A stretch of 64,000 nt of DNA from an uncultured Desulfosarcina sp. (GCF_963668215.1 NZ_OY764190.1:3968001-4032000), one strand, 5' to 3'. Positions 7,843-16,241 are shown, counted from the stretch's first letter. The notes: generated by a model from the letters alone, not told the origin. A program made the numbers and translations.

Positions 7843-10224
7843 CTACAGGTCGTAGCTGTGCCGCTTGATGATCTCGTCCTGGGCAATGTCGCTCAGGTTG
7901 ACGAAAATTCCCGAATAGCCGCTGATCCGCACCACCAGGTCCCGGTAGCTGTCGGGGTCCGCCTGAGCCTTTTTCAGCGTCTCGGTGTCCACCATGTTGA
8001 ACTGCACCTGCACGCCCCCTTTTTTGAAGTAGGTCCGGATCAGGCTGAGCAGATGGGTTCCGTTCACGGTTTTGCCGTCAAAGCGCATGTTGAGGTTCAG
8101 CCCGTTGGTCACCCGGGTCAGCGGCAGCTTGGCCACCGAATTCATCAGGGCCGTCGGGCCGGACACGGCCCGCCCTTCGCTGGGTGTAATTCCGTTGCCC
8201 AGAACCGCCCCGGCATTGCGTCCGTCCGGAGTGGCGCCGGTAAACGCGCCCATGGAGATGTGAAATCCCACCGAAAAGATGCCCGGCCAGAACCGTCCGT
8301 TGCGGTAATTTTTGTGCGGGGCCAGGGTATCGCAAAAATGGTCCATCACCCGGGCGGCCATGGCGTCCACCGCATCGTCGTCATTGCCGTACTTGGCCGC
8401 CAGGGTCACGAAAACCGCATGCGCCTGTTCCGCATCCAGCCAGTCATCGGAAAGCCACTCGGCGACCTGTTCCAGGGTGTAGCGCTTTTCTTCGAACACG
8501 ACTTTTTTCAGGGCATGGAAACTGTCCGCCAGATTGGAAAAGCCCTGCAGCTGAACCCCGGTGGAGTTGTAGACCGCCCCGCCGCGGGTAAGATCCAGAC
8601 CCTTTTCCAGGGGGCCGTCGATCATGGCCGAGGCAAAGGGGGAGGGGACCTTGTCGGCGATGGCCTGATCCAGGCAGGTGATGCCCTTGACCATCTGGCC
8701 GGTAAAATGGCGCAGCTGCCTGTCGTAGGCCTGCCACAGGTCCTCGAAATTATCGAAGCTCCCCGGTTCTCCGGTTTCCAGCCCCGATTCGTATCCGAAA
8801 ATGTTGTCCACGCCGTTGGCCAGGGCGAACTCGAGGCACTTGGCCCCGTTGAGCTGCACCGCAAACGTCGAGCCGAACGTTTTGCCCTGGGCATTGGGCT
8901 CCAGGCATCCCACCACGCCATAGTCCCGGGCATCTTCCAGGCTGTGGCCGCCGGTCGTCAGGGATTCGACGATCTGTTCGTCATTGAAAAAATGCAGCAG
9001 GACGCCGTCCTTGGCGTAGTTCACGGCCCTTGCGAAAAACAGCTCCGGGGTGTCGGCACATATCCGGACCCCGAAGTTGGGTTGCACGGTCCGGACCTGG
9101 GCGTAGGCATCCAGGGCCAGGGTGCTCAGGGCGTTGGTAGCATCGCGTCCCTCCCGGTCCATGCCGCCGACCACCACGTTCTGGGTCGTCTTGCCCTCGG
9201 TGCCCTCGCCTCCCGGAATATAGGCCTCTTCCAGCACGTTCCAGATTTCGTTGGTCTTCAGAAACAGCATGGCCAGCAGTTCCCGCGCCTGACCCGGGTC
9301 GATGCGGCCGGCGGCCAGGTCGGCCTGGTAATAGGGCCAGAGGATCTGGTCGATGCGGCCCAGGGAAACGGAATTGCCCCCGGATTCGATCTGGGTCACC
9401 AGGTGGATGAAATAGAGCGCCTGAACCGCTTCGTGAAAGGTTTGGGCCGGATGTTCCGGCACCCGACGGCAGACGGCGGCAATCTGTTCCAATTCAGCCG
9501 CCCGGTCCGGATTGTTTTCCTCACCGGCCAGTTCGAGGGCCTTGTCCGCATATCGGTTGGCAAAGGTTACGGTCGCTGCCAGCGAACGGATGACCGCGTC
9601 GTAGAACAGCCCTTTGGATCCCTGCCGGTCTTCGGGTGGAAGCGCCGCCAGTTTCTCGCGGGCCTGCGCCGCAATTCCGGCGAGACCCTGTTCCAGGATC
9701 CGGGAATGATTCAGGGTAAAATGGCCGATGCCGTAGGTGATCTCGAGCATGAACGTAAAAATGTACTTGTCCATGTCCGCCATCACATCTTCAGGCAGGG
9801 CAGCTTCGAAGCTTGCCTCCACGCACCGCTCCTGCCAGAACGGCAGGACCTGTTCGATCAACTCATTTTTCTCGGCCTCGGTGATCAGGGCCCGCTGGAC
9901 TTCCCGACGGTCGAAATTCTCGACATCGCCTTCCAGCCAGCGGGCCTTGTTTTCGGGAAACAGGGGCGCGCCTTTCAGCTTGGACGTCCGGCAGCCGACG
10001 ATGCATTCATCCTCCCGGATGATCACGCTGATGTTCTTTAAGATTTCTTCGAGCGCCAGGCTCATGCGGGTCAGGGGATCGCGGTCCCAGTGTTTCTGCA
10101 TGGCCCGCGTCAGGTAGCGGGCGCGTTCCACGCAAACCGCCTGGGGGGCATCGATGATACGCTGTCGGAGCCGTCCGATGCGGGTTTCGGGTATCGGGTC
10201 CGGTGAGACGAGTGCTGGCTGCAT
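7843..10224 (-). CDS. Glycyl radical enzyme, dehydratase/lyase-like
   Basis: A 793-residue catalytic subunit of the pyruvate formate-lyase superfamily. RISGYSG near the C-terminus carries the radical Gly (about 769). GVVGCLEPN holds the thiyl Cys (about 440) and a Glu two residues on (442). The GCxEP pattern is that of glycerol/propanediol dehydratase, choline TMA-lyase and related eliminases. It differs from PFL, which has Cys-Cys. The substrate is therefore likely a 1,2-diol or other substituted alcohol undergoing radical elimination, but the position in this operon matches none of the pathways I know. Strong GGGAGGAG precedes ATG 10224. The activase is encoded at 445-1353. Such enzymes are oxygen-sensitive, so the pathway is anaerobic. 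Confidence 0.93.
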   Translation of the reverse strand: MQPALVSPDPIPETRIGRLRQRIIDAPQAVCVERARYLTRAMQKHWDRDPLTRMSLALEEILKNISVIIREDECIVGCRTSKLKGAPLFPENKARWLEGDVENFDRREVQRALITEAEKNELIEQVLPFWQERCVEASFEAALPEDVMADMDKYIFTFMLEITYGIGHFTLNHSRILEQGLAGIAAQAREKLAALPPEDRQGSKGLFYDAVIRSLAATVTFANRYADKALELAGEENNPDRAAELEQIAAVCRRVPEHPAQTFHEAVQALYFIHLVTQIESGGNSVSLGRIDQILWPYYQADLAAGRIDPGQARELLAMLFLKTNEIWNVLEEAYIPGGEGTEGKTTQNVVVGGMDREGRDATNALSTLALDAYAQVRTVQPNFGVRICADTPELFFARAVNYAKDGVLLHFFNDEQIVESLTTGGHSLEDARDYGVVGCLEPNAQGKTFGSTFAVQLNGAKCLEFALANGVDNIFGYESGLETGEPGSFDNFEDLWQAYDRQLRHFTGQMVKGITCLDQAIADKVPSPFASAMIDGPLEKGLDLTRGGAVYNSTGVQLQGFSNLADSFHALKKVVFEEKRYTLEQVAEWLSDDWLDAEQAHAVFVTLAAKYGNDDDAVDAMAARVMDHFCDTLAPHKNYRNGRFWPGIFSVGFHISMGAFTGATPDGRNAGAVLGNGITPSEGRAVSGPTALMNSVAKLPLTRVTNGLNLNMRFDGKTVNGTHLLSLIRTYFKKGGVQVQFNMVDTETLKKAQADPDSYRDLVVRISGYSGIFVNLSDIAQDEIIKRHSYDL

Positions 10225-10271
10225 ATCTCCTCCCTTGGTTGGCTATAGGTGCGCCTGCCGGGCAGGCCGCG

Positions 10272-11102
10272 TCAGACCTTGATGTCCATGTGGTTGAGCA
10301 GGATCATATCCCGGAGGCCTTTGGGCAGAATCCAGTTCAGAAAGAGAAAGAAAGTACTCATGAAGTCCACCTGGTTGTGGAGCTTGGGGGTGTCTGCCAG
10401 GACCACCCGGACAATTTTATCGGCCGCCTGGGCCGGAGTTGTCGCTGATTTGATAAGCTCATTGTCCCGATTGATGAACCGCTGCGCCCGATCCCGGTAG
10501 GGAGAGCCCGCCGGCGGCAGCTTGTGAATCTTGGCTGCAAAATCCGTGGACACCTGGGCCGGTTCGATGAGAGCCACCTTGAGGCCGAACGGCTCCACCT
10601 CGTACTTGATGGCTTCCACCATGCCTTCGATGGCAAACTTGCTGGCCGTATAGACCGATTCGAAAGGAAAGGGGACCACCCCGACCAGAGAGGACATGGC
10701 AATCAGCTTGCCGCTTTTCTGTTCCCGCATGGCCGGGACGAACGCCTGGAAAATACTGGCCGCCCCGATGACGTTGATCTCCAGGCATTTGAGTGCCTTT
10801 TCAAGATCGATCTCTTCAAAGGGTCCGAAAAATCCGATGCCGACGTTCGACAGCACCGTATCCACACGCTTGAATTTATACAGAACCTCATCGCGAAAAC
10901 GCAAAATCCCTTCACGGTCGGTGATGTTCAGCGGGGTCAGGTAATGCTCAGCCCCGAGTGCGTCCAGCTCCTTTTCCAGTGAAGCCAACTCGGCGGCGTC
11001 CAGATCGAAACCTGCGATGCTGTGGCCCGCCGCGGCCAGCCTGCAGGCCACATCCCGGCCCATTCCCTGGGCCAGACCGGTAATGACGATGACTTGCCCC
11101 AT
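10272..11102 (-). CDS. Short-chain dehydrogenase/reductase
   Basis: A 276-residue classical SDR. It has TGLAQGMG (TGxxxGxG cofactor motif), LSNVG in the NNAG position, a catalytic Ser in MSSLVG and YTASK (YxxxK). It should oxidise or reduce an alcohol/ketone with NAD(P). The C-terminus is hydrophobic and may be membrane-associated. ATG 11102 is chosen because homology begins at MGQVIVITG. An uninterrupted run of 11 G's (11115-11105) serves as the Shine-Dalgarno just upstream, after the stop of the preceding gene at 11129. It precedes the glycyl radical enzyme by 47 bases. Confidence 0.9.
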   Translation of the reverse strand: MGQVIVITGLAQGMGRDVACRLAAAGHSIAGFDLDAAELASLEKELDALGAEHYLTPLNITDREGILRFRDEVLYKFKRVDTVLSNVGIGFFGPFEEIDLEKALKCLEINVIGAASIFQAFVPAMREQKSGKLIAMSSLVGVVPFPFESVYTASKFAIEGMVEAIKYEVEPFGLKVALIEPAQVSTDFAAKIHKLPPAGSPYRDRAQRFINRDNELIKSATTPAQAADKIVRVVLADTPKLHNQVDFMSTFFLFLNWILPKGLRDMILLNHMDIKV

Positions 11103-11104
11103 TT

Positions 11105-11115
11105 CCCCCCCCCCC
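11105..11115 (-). promoter_or_regulatory. Eleven-G ribosome binding tract
   Basis: On the minus strand, eleven consecutive G's precede the SDR start by two bases plus AA. It lies between stop 11129 and start 11102, so length changes would alter spacing, not reading frame. Confidence 0.6.
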
Positions 11116-11128
11116 TTGTCGTTGAAGA

Positions 11129-12112
11129 TCAGCGTGTTGTCCGATACCACCGTTGCATCTGCCGCATCGATTCAGTGAAATCGGGGTACTGCATGGTAAA
11201 CCCGGTATTTTTCAGCTTCGTATTGTCTACAATGTAGTCGTCGTTTAAAAATCCGGTCGCATCGTATTCCAAATCCGGGATCTTGCCGGACAGGCCTGCG
11301 AAAAAGCCCCCGATCCGGGCTGCGATGCGCACAACGGCCAGGGGGAGGTGCAAAGTTGGCGGGCGGGTACCGAAGGTCTCGGCTGCCAGCGTCAGTGCTT
11401 CTTCCAGGGTTGGGTTGGTGTCTTCGGCGAGGTTGTAGGTCTCCCCCAGGGCATCGTCCAACAGGGAGAGGTGCAGCAGTGCGGCCGCCGTGTCCTCCGC
11501 CCGGACATTGGACAGCCGCTGCCGGCCGTTTCCAGGAATGGCCCCAATGGGACATGGGCGGGAAAACACCTTGCCGGCGCCGTCATTGCAACGGGGGCCG
11601 TAAACAGTACAGGGCCGGGCGATTACCGCCGGGAGCCCCTCTTTCACCCGCTTGAAGATGACATCTTCGCCGTCTTTTTTGCTCTGCCCATAGGCGTTGC
11701 AGGGCTCGCGCGGGTCGTCTTCGGCAAAAGGTCGGCCCCGATATTTTCCGTAGACGCTTGTCGAGGTAACATGGACGAAACACTTGACGCCCTTTTCCAG
11801 GGCCAGGCCGGACAGGGCTTGAACCCCGGCCACGTTGGTGGGGTGCAGCTTTGCATATGGGGTGGAGAAGTTGCAGATCGCTCCGAGGTGAAAGACGCGG
11901 TCTACCGGGCCTTCGAACAGGGAAGGCAGTTTTTCCGGTCGGGTCAGGTCGGCTCCCACGAATTCAACACCGAGCCGGTCGAAAAACGACGTGTCTTTTC
12001 GTGGACGGGATGTCGCTCGGACCCGGACTCCTTCTTGAACCAGGTGCTCGACCATATGGCTGCCCATGAAGCCGGCCGCACCGGTCACGAGCGAAATGCC
12101 GTCAAATGTCAT
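11129..12112 (-). CDS. NAD-dependent epimerase/dehydratase family (extended SDR)
   Basis: A 327-residue extended SDR. TGAAGFMGSH is the GxxGxxG nucleotide-binding loop at the N-terminus, and the catalytic Ser/Tyr/Lys are seen in VTSTSVYG and AYGQSKKDGE. Members include sugar-nucleotide epimerases, 3-beta-hydroxysteroid and cinnamoyl-CoA/dihydroflavonol reductases. Given the catabolic operon, a dehydrogenase of a hydroxylated intermediate is more likely than nucleotide-sugar chemistry. GGAGG precedes ATG 12112, 17 bases after the padR-type gene, so the two are co-transcribed. Confidence 0.87.
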   Translation of the reverse strand: MTFDGISLVTGAAGFMGSHMVEHLVQEGVRVRATSRPRKDTSFFDRLGVEFVGADLTRPEKLPSLFEGPVDRVFHLGAICNFSTPYAKLHPTNVAGVQALSGLALEKGVKCFVHVTSTSVYGKYRGRPFAEDDPREPCNAYGQSKKDGEDVIFKRVKEGLPAVIARPCTVYGPRCNDGAGKVFSRPCPIGAIPGNGRQRLSNVRAEDTAAALLHLSLLDDALGETYNLAEDTNPTLEEALTLAAETFGTRPPTLHLPLAVVRIAARIGGFFAGLSGKIPDLEYDATGFLNDDYIVDNTKLKNTGFTMQYPDFTESMRQMQRWYRTTR

Positions 12113-12129
12113 CTTCAGCCTCCGGAAGT

Positions 12130-12711
12130 TCAGGGTCGGTTTTTTTCTTCAACCATTGCTTCGTTTTCGTCTGTCGCACGGTCCTGACGGCTGTTTAAAA
12201 GCTCCTGCTGTGCATCTTTGAGCCAATCGAGGAACACCTCGTTCATCCGCACACCCAGATCGGCCATGAGTTTCACATAAGGCCCGCTGTGTTCCCAGCG
12301 ATTCAGGTTGGAATAGCGCCGGGCGAGCTGCTTTTCATAGACCCCCAGTTGTTCTTCGATTTGTTCAAGCGCGCGGGCTTCTTCGCCAAACCCGAAAAAT
12401 ACGAATCGCATGAGAAAAGGATCTCGCAGGATCATGCTGCCCTCGGGAGATTCGGCCAGCCACGTTTGGAAAGCCTGCTTCCCCGTTTCCGTAATGGAAT
12501 AAAGCTTTCGAGGAGGCCCCTTTTCACCTTCGCAGACCTCTTCGCGCATGGAAATGAGGCCCTCGGCCTTCATTTTTTTTAGGTTGGGATAGATCTGGCC
12601 AAAGTTGATGGACCACATGTGCCCGAAATTTCGTTCGATATGCTCCTTCAGGCGGTAGCCGTGCATTGGCTTGTAGTGGAGAAGCCCCAGGATGGAATAT
12701 CTTAGTGACAT
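12130..12711 (-). CDS. PadR family transcriptional regulator
   Basis: A 193-residue regulator. The N-terminal winged helix (LRYSILGLLHYKPMHGYRL, then GQIYPNLKKMKAEGLI) is the PadR/vinculin-like signature, followed by a helical C-terminal dimerisation domain. PadR proteins usually repress and are released by small phenolic or hydrophobic ligands. ATG 12711 follows GAGGG by five bases. Longer starts would add residues upstream of the conserved MSLRYS. It is the promoter-proximal gene of the GRE operon, behind a promoter with an overlapping palindrome, which suggests autoregulation and control of the whole operon. Confidence 0.92.
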   Translation of the reverse strand: MSLRYSILGLLHYKPMHGYRLKEHIERNFGHMWSINFGQIYPNLKKMKAEGLISMREEVCEGEKGPPRKLYSITETGKQAFQTWLAESPEGSMILRDPFLMRFVFFGFGEEARALEQIEEQLGVYEKQLARRYSNLNRWEHSGPYVKLMADLGVRMNEVFLDWLKDAQQELLNSRQDRATDENEAMVEEKNRP

Positions 12712-12729
12712 ATTTTCCCTCGGAGTTTT

Positions 12730-12746
12730 TATATACATTGTATATA
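12730..12746. promoter_or_regulatory. Perfect 17-base palindrome, likely PadR operator
   Basis: TATATACATTGTATATA is perfectly symmetric around T12738. PadR-family operators typically carry ATAC/GTAT-type or ATGT/ACAT dyads. It overlaps the -10 box, so binding would block transcription. Confidence 0.6.
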
Positions 12747-12769
12747 TAAAAAGTATATAAAAACGTCAA
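12741..12769 (-). promoter_or_regulatory. Sigma-70 type promoter of the padR/GRE operon
   Basis: On the minus strand TTGACG (12769-12764) and TATATA (12746-12741) are separated by 17 bases, about 30 bases upstream of the PadR ATG. Confidence 0.65.
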
Positions 12770-13138
12770 TCATTTTTTTGAATCGATTTATCTATCTGTA
12801 TTTAGATAATTTTATTTGATTCAAGTCAGGCGGAAAGATAACGGGGATGAAATTTTACCGCCTTTTATCTTCATTTTTCCGATATTTGTGTAAAAAAGGT
12901 TATATTTTTAGGGCCAATCCCCTCGATATCTTGATTTTCAATTCTGCAAACACCCTTCAAAAAAAATAATATGTTGTATTTATTAATAAAAATTAATTGA
13001 CATGTGGATTGCTGATCATAATGACTGACCTGCTCATTACTTGGAAGAAACATCGAACCGAATGATTTTCAACGTTGGCGTAAGGAACGAATTTTAACCG
13101 TGAAACCGAAGAGATAAATTCAATACCAAGGGGGCAAA
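12770..13138. other. AT-rich intergenic region
   Basis: About 370 very AT-rich bases lie between the divergent padR promoter and a tiny plus-strand gene. The only signal I see is a possible plus-strand promoter, TTGACA at 12997-13002 with TAATGA 16 bases later. No coding sequence with a plausible start is visible. Confidence 0.45.
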
Positions 13139-13258
13139 ATGGATAAGATTAAATTTATTTCGGCGTGTATTGCGGGATGCCTTGCTATGTTGATTGTCCT
13201 GGTTTTGAATAGATTTGAATTGGGGCGTAGATTAAACGGATGGGCGCTTAAAATTTGA
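13139..13258 (+). CDS. 39-residue single-span membrane peptide, unknown function
   Basis: ATG 13139 follows AAGGGGGCAAA, a good Shine-Dalgarno. The frame encodes 39 residues: a short basic start (MDKIKF), an uninterrupted hydrophobic stretch at about 6-23, and a basic tail ending GWALKI. This is one membrane span with positively charged flanks. I recognise no family. It stands alone, upstream of a terminator and convergent with tRNA-Arg. It could be a small membrane-acting peptide or a chance frame; the ribosome site and composition favour a real gene. Confidence 0.45.
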   Translation: MDKIKFISACIAGCLAMLIVLVLNRFELGRRLNGWALKI

Positions 13259-13373
13259 GGGAACCACACCTTCTTTGCGTCGGCATCAATTACTTAATTC
13301 CATATTAATGGGTTTTTCTTCTGGATAGCTGTGGATTACGCGTTCTTGATTTATAGGCGGGTCTGAGACAGGC

Positions 13374-13423
13374 GCCAATGTTGGCAATCGGCGTTGACCC
13401 CATGTTGACCAGCAAACATTGGC
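13374..13423. repeat. Inverted repeat with internal direct repeats
   Basis: GCCAATGTT (13374-13382) is inverted as AACATTGGC (13415-13423). Between them GTTGACC occurs twice (13392 and 13404). It could be a protein-binding site or a decayed mobile-element end. Confidence 0.35.
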
Positions 13424-13437
13424 CTCCAAAAAATAAG

Positions 13438-13467
13438 AAAGCCGAGTTGTCCACTCGGCTTTTTTTC
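13438..13467. terminator. Bidirectional intrinsic terminator
   Basis: AAAGCCGAGT pairs with ACTCGGCTTT around a five-base loop, followed by T's on the plus strand and by TTCTTATTTTTT on the minus strand. It would end both the tRNA-Arg transcript and the small plus-strand gene. Confidence 0.85.
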
Positions 13468-13474
13468 TATTTGT

Positions 13475-13550
13475 TGGTGCCCCCGGCAGGATTCGAACCT
13501 GCGGCGCACGGATTAGGAATCCGATGCTCTATCCCCTGAGCTACGGGGGC
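13475..13550 (-). tRNA. tRNA-Arg (CCT)
   Basis: A 76-base cloverleaf on the minus strand with acceptor GCCCCCG/CGGGGGC, anticodon loop ATTCCTAAT giving CCT, T-arm GGTTCGAATCC and encoded CCA. It sits 11 bases downstream of the transglycosylase gene. Confidence 0.96.
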
Positions 13551-13560
13551 GTTGGATAGG

Positions 13561-15441
13561 TTATTCGATACGCACCGACTGCCCCGGATATATGGTGCTC
13601 CGGGGTGTCAGGTTGTTGATTTCCAGGAAACGATTCAACGGGATATTGTGCCGGCGAGCGATGAGGTATGGGCTGTCGCCACTCTGCACGTAATAGGTTC
13701 CGTTGCCTCCTCTTGTCGCTTTTTCCGCCACCGGCGCGATAGAAGGAACAGTTAGTACCTGGTTGATGCTCAGCCGGGTGGTGGCAAGATGGTTCATCTC
13801 CTGAATTTTCTGGGTGGTCGTACCATATCGCTTGGCGATAATCCACAGGGAATCGCCGCTTTTCACCACATGTTTGCGGTTCCACTCCTCGCGGGAAGCG
13901 GTTTGAGGCGCTGCATGGGCAACCACCATTCCCCGCTGCGGAATTTTCAGCCGTTTTCCAGCTACGATGTAACTGGAACTCTTCAGGTTGTTGGCCCACA
14001 TGATTTTTTTGACGCTGGTGTGATAGCGCCGGGCGATAGTAGACAGGGTGTCGCCCGGTCGAACACGGTGATAGACGTAGGCCGGCCTGGGCGGCGTCGA
14101 CAGCGGCACCTGTTCGATGGCTGCCAGCAGCAGATCAGTTTTGCCGGCCGGAACCCGCAAGGTATACTTACGGGCCGGCAGTACGCTGTAACGAAGCTCC
14201 GGGTTCAGTTCCGCGAGAGTATCCAGTGTGGTTCCCAAAACAGGAGCGATGTCTTTCAGATTGACCTGGCGATTGACCTCCACGGTTTCGAATTCCAAGG
14301 GCGGATAGGGTTCGATATCGGAAAGGCCATACTTTTCCAGGTTTTCGATAATGTGCAGGGCCGCCAGAAAGCGGGGCACGTAGCGGGCTGTTTCAAATGG
14401 CAGCCGGCCGTAAAGATCCCAGAAGTCGTCCAGGTAATTGATGTTCTGGGTCCGGATGACGTGCAGGACCCGTCCTTCGCCGCAGTTGTAGGCTGCCAGC
14501 ACCGTGGACCAATCCCCGAACATGCTGTGCAGTTCCTTCAGGTAGGCGATGGCAGCATCGGTGGATTTTTCGAAATCGATGCGTTCGTCGATATATTGGT
14601 CCCGTTTCAGCCCGAATTTATAGCCGGTCGAAGGAATGAACTGCCACAGTCCAAGAGCCCGTGCACGGGAAAGGGCCTTGACTTTGAAGCCGCTTTCGAT
14701 TAGCGGCAGCCAGGATAGTTCGGCGGGCAGGCCGGCAGCCTCCAGTTTTTCCAGAATCATGGGGCGGTACATGCCGGAGCGCTTTACCGACTCGGCAAAG
14801 AACCGTTTTTCACCGCCTTTTACAAAACGGTCGATCTCTTTTTGGATGTTGGCGTTGATTTCACGGGGAATGGCATCGTGGTTGCCATTGACAACAATGT
14901 TTCGGGAAGCGTAAATTTCAAGAATCCGCTTGGAGATAAGGAACCGCAGATCCTCTTTCTGCTGGACCATTTTGGCGGGATCGTCAGGTTCGACGGTCAG
15001 AATCAGTGAATAGGCCTTGTCCAGCGCGTCTAGGGCGTTTTCCAACTCGCCATTTTGCCAGAACGCCTGGGCGGCTTCGCAAAAATCCAGGGCTTCGTCC
15101 AATTGCTGCTGAATGGCATCGTCCATTAATGCCGTTCCGGTGGTGTCGGCATTGGGGACCTCGGCTCCGGTTGCGGACAGCGGTATGCCGGCCGTTTCCC
15201 CGGAAGCCTCTGGGGCCTGCGCGTCGGTGCCCGTCGCAATGCTGGCCGAAGGTTTATGCGGTTGGTCCGGTGGTTCGGGTGTGAGGTCATTTCCGACTGC
15301 TGCGATTTCAGTAGTGGGAGCGGGCTTCTCGGTTGCGGGCAGGGCGGCGTTTTCGGTCCCGCCCGAATTTTTCAGATGGGAACAGCCGGACAGGAAAATC
15401 AGCGTACAGCAAATCAGCGTTTTCGTTGAACAGGAAACCAC
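13561..15441 (-). CDS. mltD: MltD-like membrane-bound lytic transglycosylase with three LysM
   Basis: A 626-residue lipoprotein. Its signal peptide ends in the lipobox LSGC at about 19. A long Pro/Ala/Thr-rich linker follows. The SLT (GH23) domain lies at about 215-340, with catalytic Glu 249 in LPLIESGF, ALGLWQFIPSTG and AAYNCGEGRV. Three LysM repeats occupy the C-terminus, each with xVxxGDS/T and a closing IP/VP motif. It cleaves the peptidoglycan MurNAc-GlcNAc bond, giving 1,6-anhydro ends, while tethered to the outer membrane. GTG 15441 is the start, with AAAAGGA upstream. It is transcribed towards tRNA-Arg. Confidence 0.93.
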   Translation of the reverse strand: MVSCSTKTLICCTLIFLSGCSHLKNSGGTENAALPATEKPAPTTEIAAVGNDLTPEPPDQPHKPSASIATGTDAQAPEASGETAGIPLSATGAEVPNADTTGTALMDDAIQQQLDEALDFCEAAQAFWQNGELENALDALDKAYSLILTVEPDDPAKMVQQKEDLRFLISKRILEIYASRNIVVNGNHDAIPREINANIQKEIDRFVKGGEKRFFAESVKRSGMYRPMILEKLEAAGLPAELSWLPLIESGFKVKALSRARALGLWQFIPSTGYKFGLKRDQYIDERIDFEKSTDAAIAYLKELHSMFGDWSTVLAAYNCGEGRVLHVIRTQNINYLDDFWDLYGRLPFETARYVPRFLAALHIIENLEKYGLSDIEPYPPLEFETVEVNRQVNLKDIAPVLGTTLDTLAELNPELRYSVLPARKYTLRVPAGKTDLLLAAIEQVPLSTPPRPAYVYHRVRPGDTLSTIARRYHTSVKKIMWANNLKSSSYIVAGKRLKIPQRGMVVAHAAPQTASREEWNRKHVVKSGDSLWIIAKRYGTTTQKIQEMNHLATTRLSINQVLTVPSIAPVAEKATRGGNGTYYVQSGDSPYLIARRHNIPLNRFLEINNLTPRSTIYPGQSVRIE

Positions 15442-15609
15442 GGGTTCATCCTTTTGCCGTTAGTTTGGTTTTGCGGCCCCAAGGTTAGGCCAATGCAAAG
15501 CCGCTTGTTTGTAGCGTCTTTACACACTGGCGTTCGCTTTTGTCAATAGCCGGTGATCGAAGGTCGGCCATTGTTCGGTCAAAAAATATGAGTTCGGTCC
15601 AAATTTTAC

Positions 15610-15638
15610 TTGAAAAAAGAAATCGACTTGTGTAAAAG
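15610..15638 (+). promoter_or_regulatory. Possible promoter of the tRNA-tuf operon
   Basis: TTGAAA (15610-15615) and TAAAAG (15633-15638) with 17-base spacing lie about 75 bases before tRNA-Thr. The -10 match is modest. It is the best candidate I see in the 273-base gap between the transglycosylase start and the tRNA. Confidence 0.35.
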
Positions 15639-15714
15639 ATGTCGTTTCAATCAATCGTGTTGGTTATAGGGCGTTTTGGCCGCATGATTGATTCGTTCTT
15701 TTATAGCATTGTTC

Positions 15715-15790
15715 GCCAGCGTAGCTCAGTTGGTAGAGCTACTGATTTGTAATCAGTGGGTCGGGGGTTCGAGTCCCTCCGCTGGCTCCA
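15715..15790 (+). tRNA. tRNA-Thr (TGT)
   Basis: A 76-base cloverleaf: acceptor GCCAGCG/CGCTGGC, anticodon stem CTGAT with TGT, T-arm GGGTTCGAGTCCC and encoded CCA. First of four tRNAs ahead of tuf. Confidence 0.97.
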
Positions 15791-15811
15791 GCGTTTAGAG
15801 CTGATATTAAA

Positions 15812-15896
15812 GGTGGGGTTCCCGAGTGGTCAAAGGGAACAGACTGTAAATCTGTCGGCGACGCCTTCGGAGGTTCAAATCCTCCCCCCACCACCA
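15812..15896 (+). tRNA. tRNA-Tyr (GTA)
   Basis: An 85-base class II tRNA with a long variable arm. Acceptor GGTGGGG/CCCCACC, anticodon loop CTGTAAA giving GTA, and CCA are encoded. Confidence 0.97.
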
Positions 15897-16028
15897 TTTT
15901 AGTAAGTTTTTGTAGGAGATCGCTGCAAACAAAAAGATCGCTACCGTACTACAATGGCTTGCTCCTTGCTGCACATAGATGATCAGCAATGACAATCGAG
16001 ACGCGTTGTTCGTTTACCGGGTATTGAC

Positions 16029-16104
16029 GCGGGAGTAGCTCAGTTGGTAGAGCTTCAGCCTTCCAAGCTGAATGTCGCGAGTTCGAGCCTCGTCTCCCGC
16101 TCCA
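16029..16104 (+). tRNA. tRNA-Gly (TCC)
   Basis: A 76-base cloverleaf: acceptor GCGGGAG/CTCCCGC, anticodon loop CTTCCAA giving TCC, T-arm GAGTTCGAGCCTC, encoded CCA. Confidence 0.97.
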
Positions 16105-16164
16105 TCATTATCGACGCCGATCACTGCATGCCTGCCGTTGTTTTTTTGTTTGTTGCCAATCAAA

Positions 16165-16241
16165 GCCCACGTAGCTCAGTCGGTAGAGCGCTTCCTTGGT
16201 AAGGAAGAGGTTCATCGGTTCAATTCCGATCGTGGGCTCCA
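16165..16241 (+). tRNA. tRNA-Thr (GGT)
   Basis: A 77-base cloverleaf: acceptor GCCCACG/CGTGGGC, anticodon stem CTTCC with loop TTGGTAA giving GGT, encoded CCA. It lies 63 bases before tuf, the usual tRNA-tuf order. Confidence 0.97.

Noticed and set aside
7711..10041. A 776-codon plus-strand frame opposite the glycyl radical enzyme
   Set aside because: The composition is that of a GC-rich shadow frame; the minus strand encodes a motif-complete enzyme.
12871..13053. A 60-codon minus-strand frame in the AT-rich gap
   Set aside because: No ribosome site, and AT-rich chance composition.
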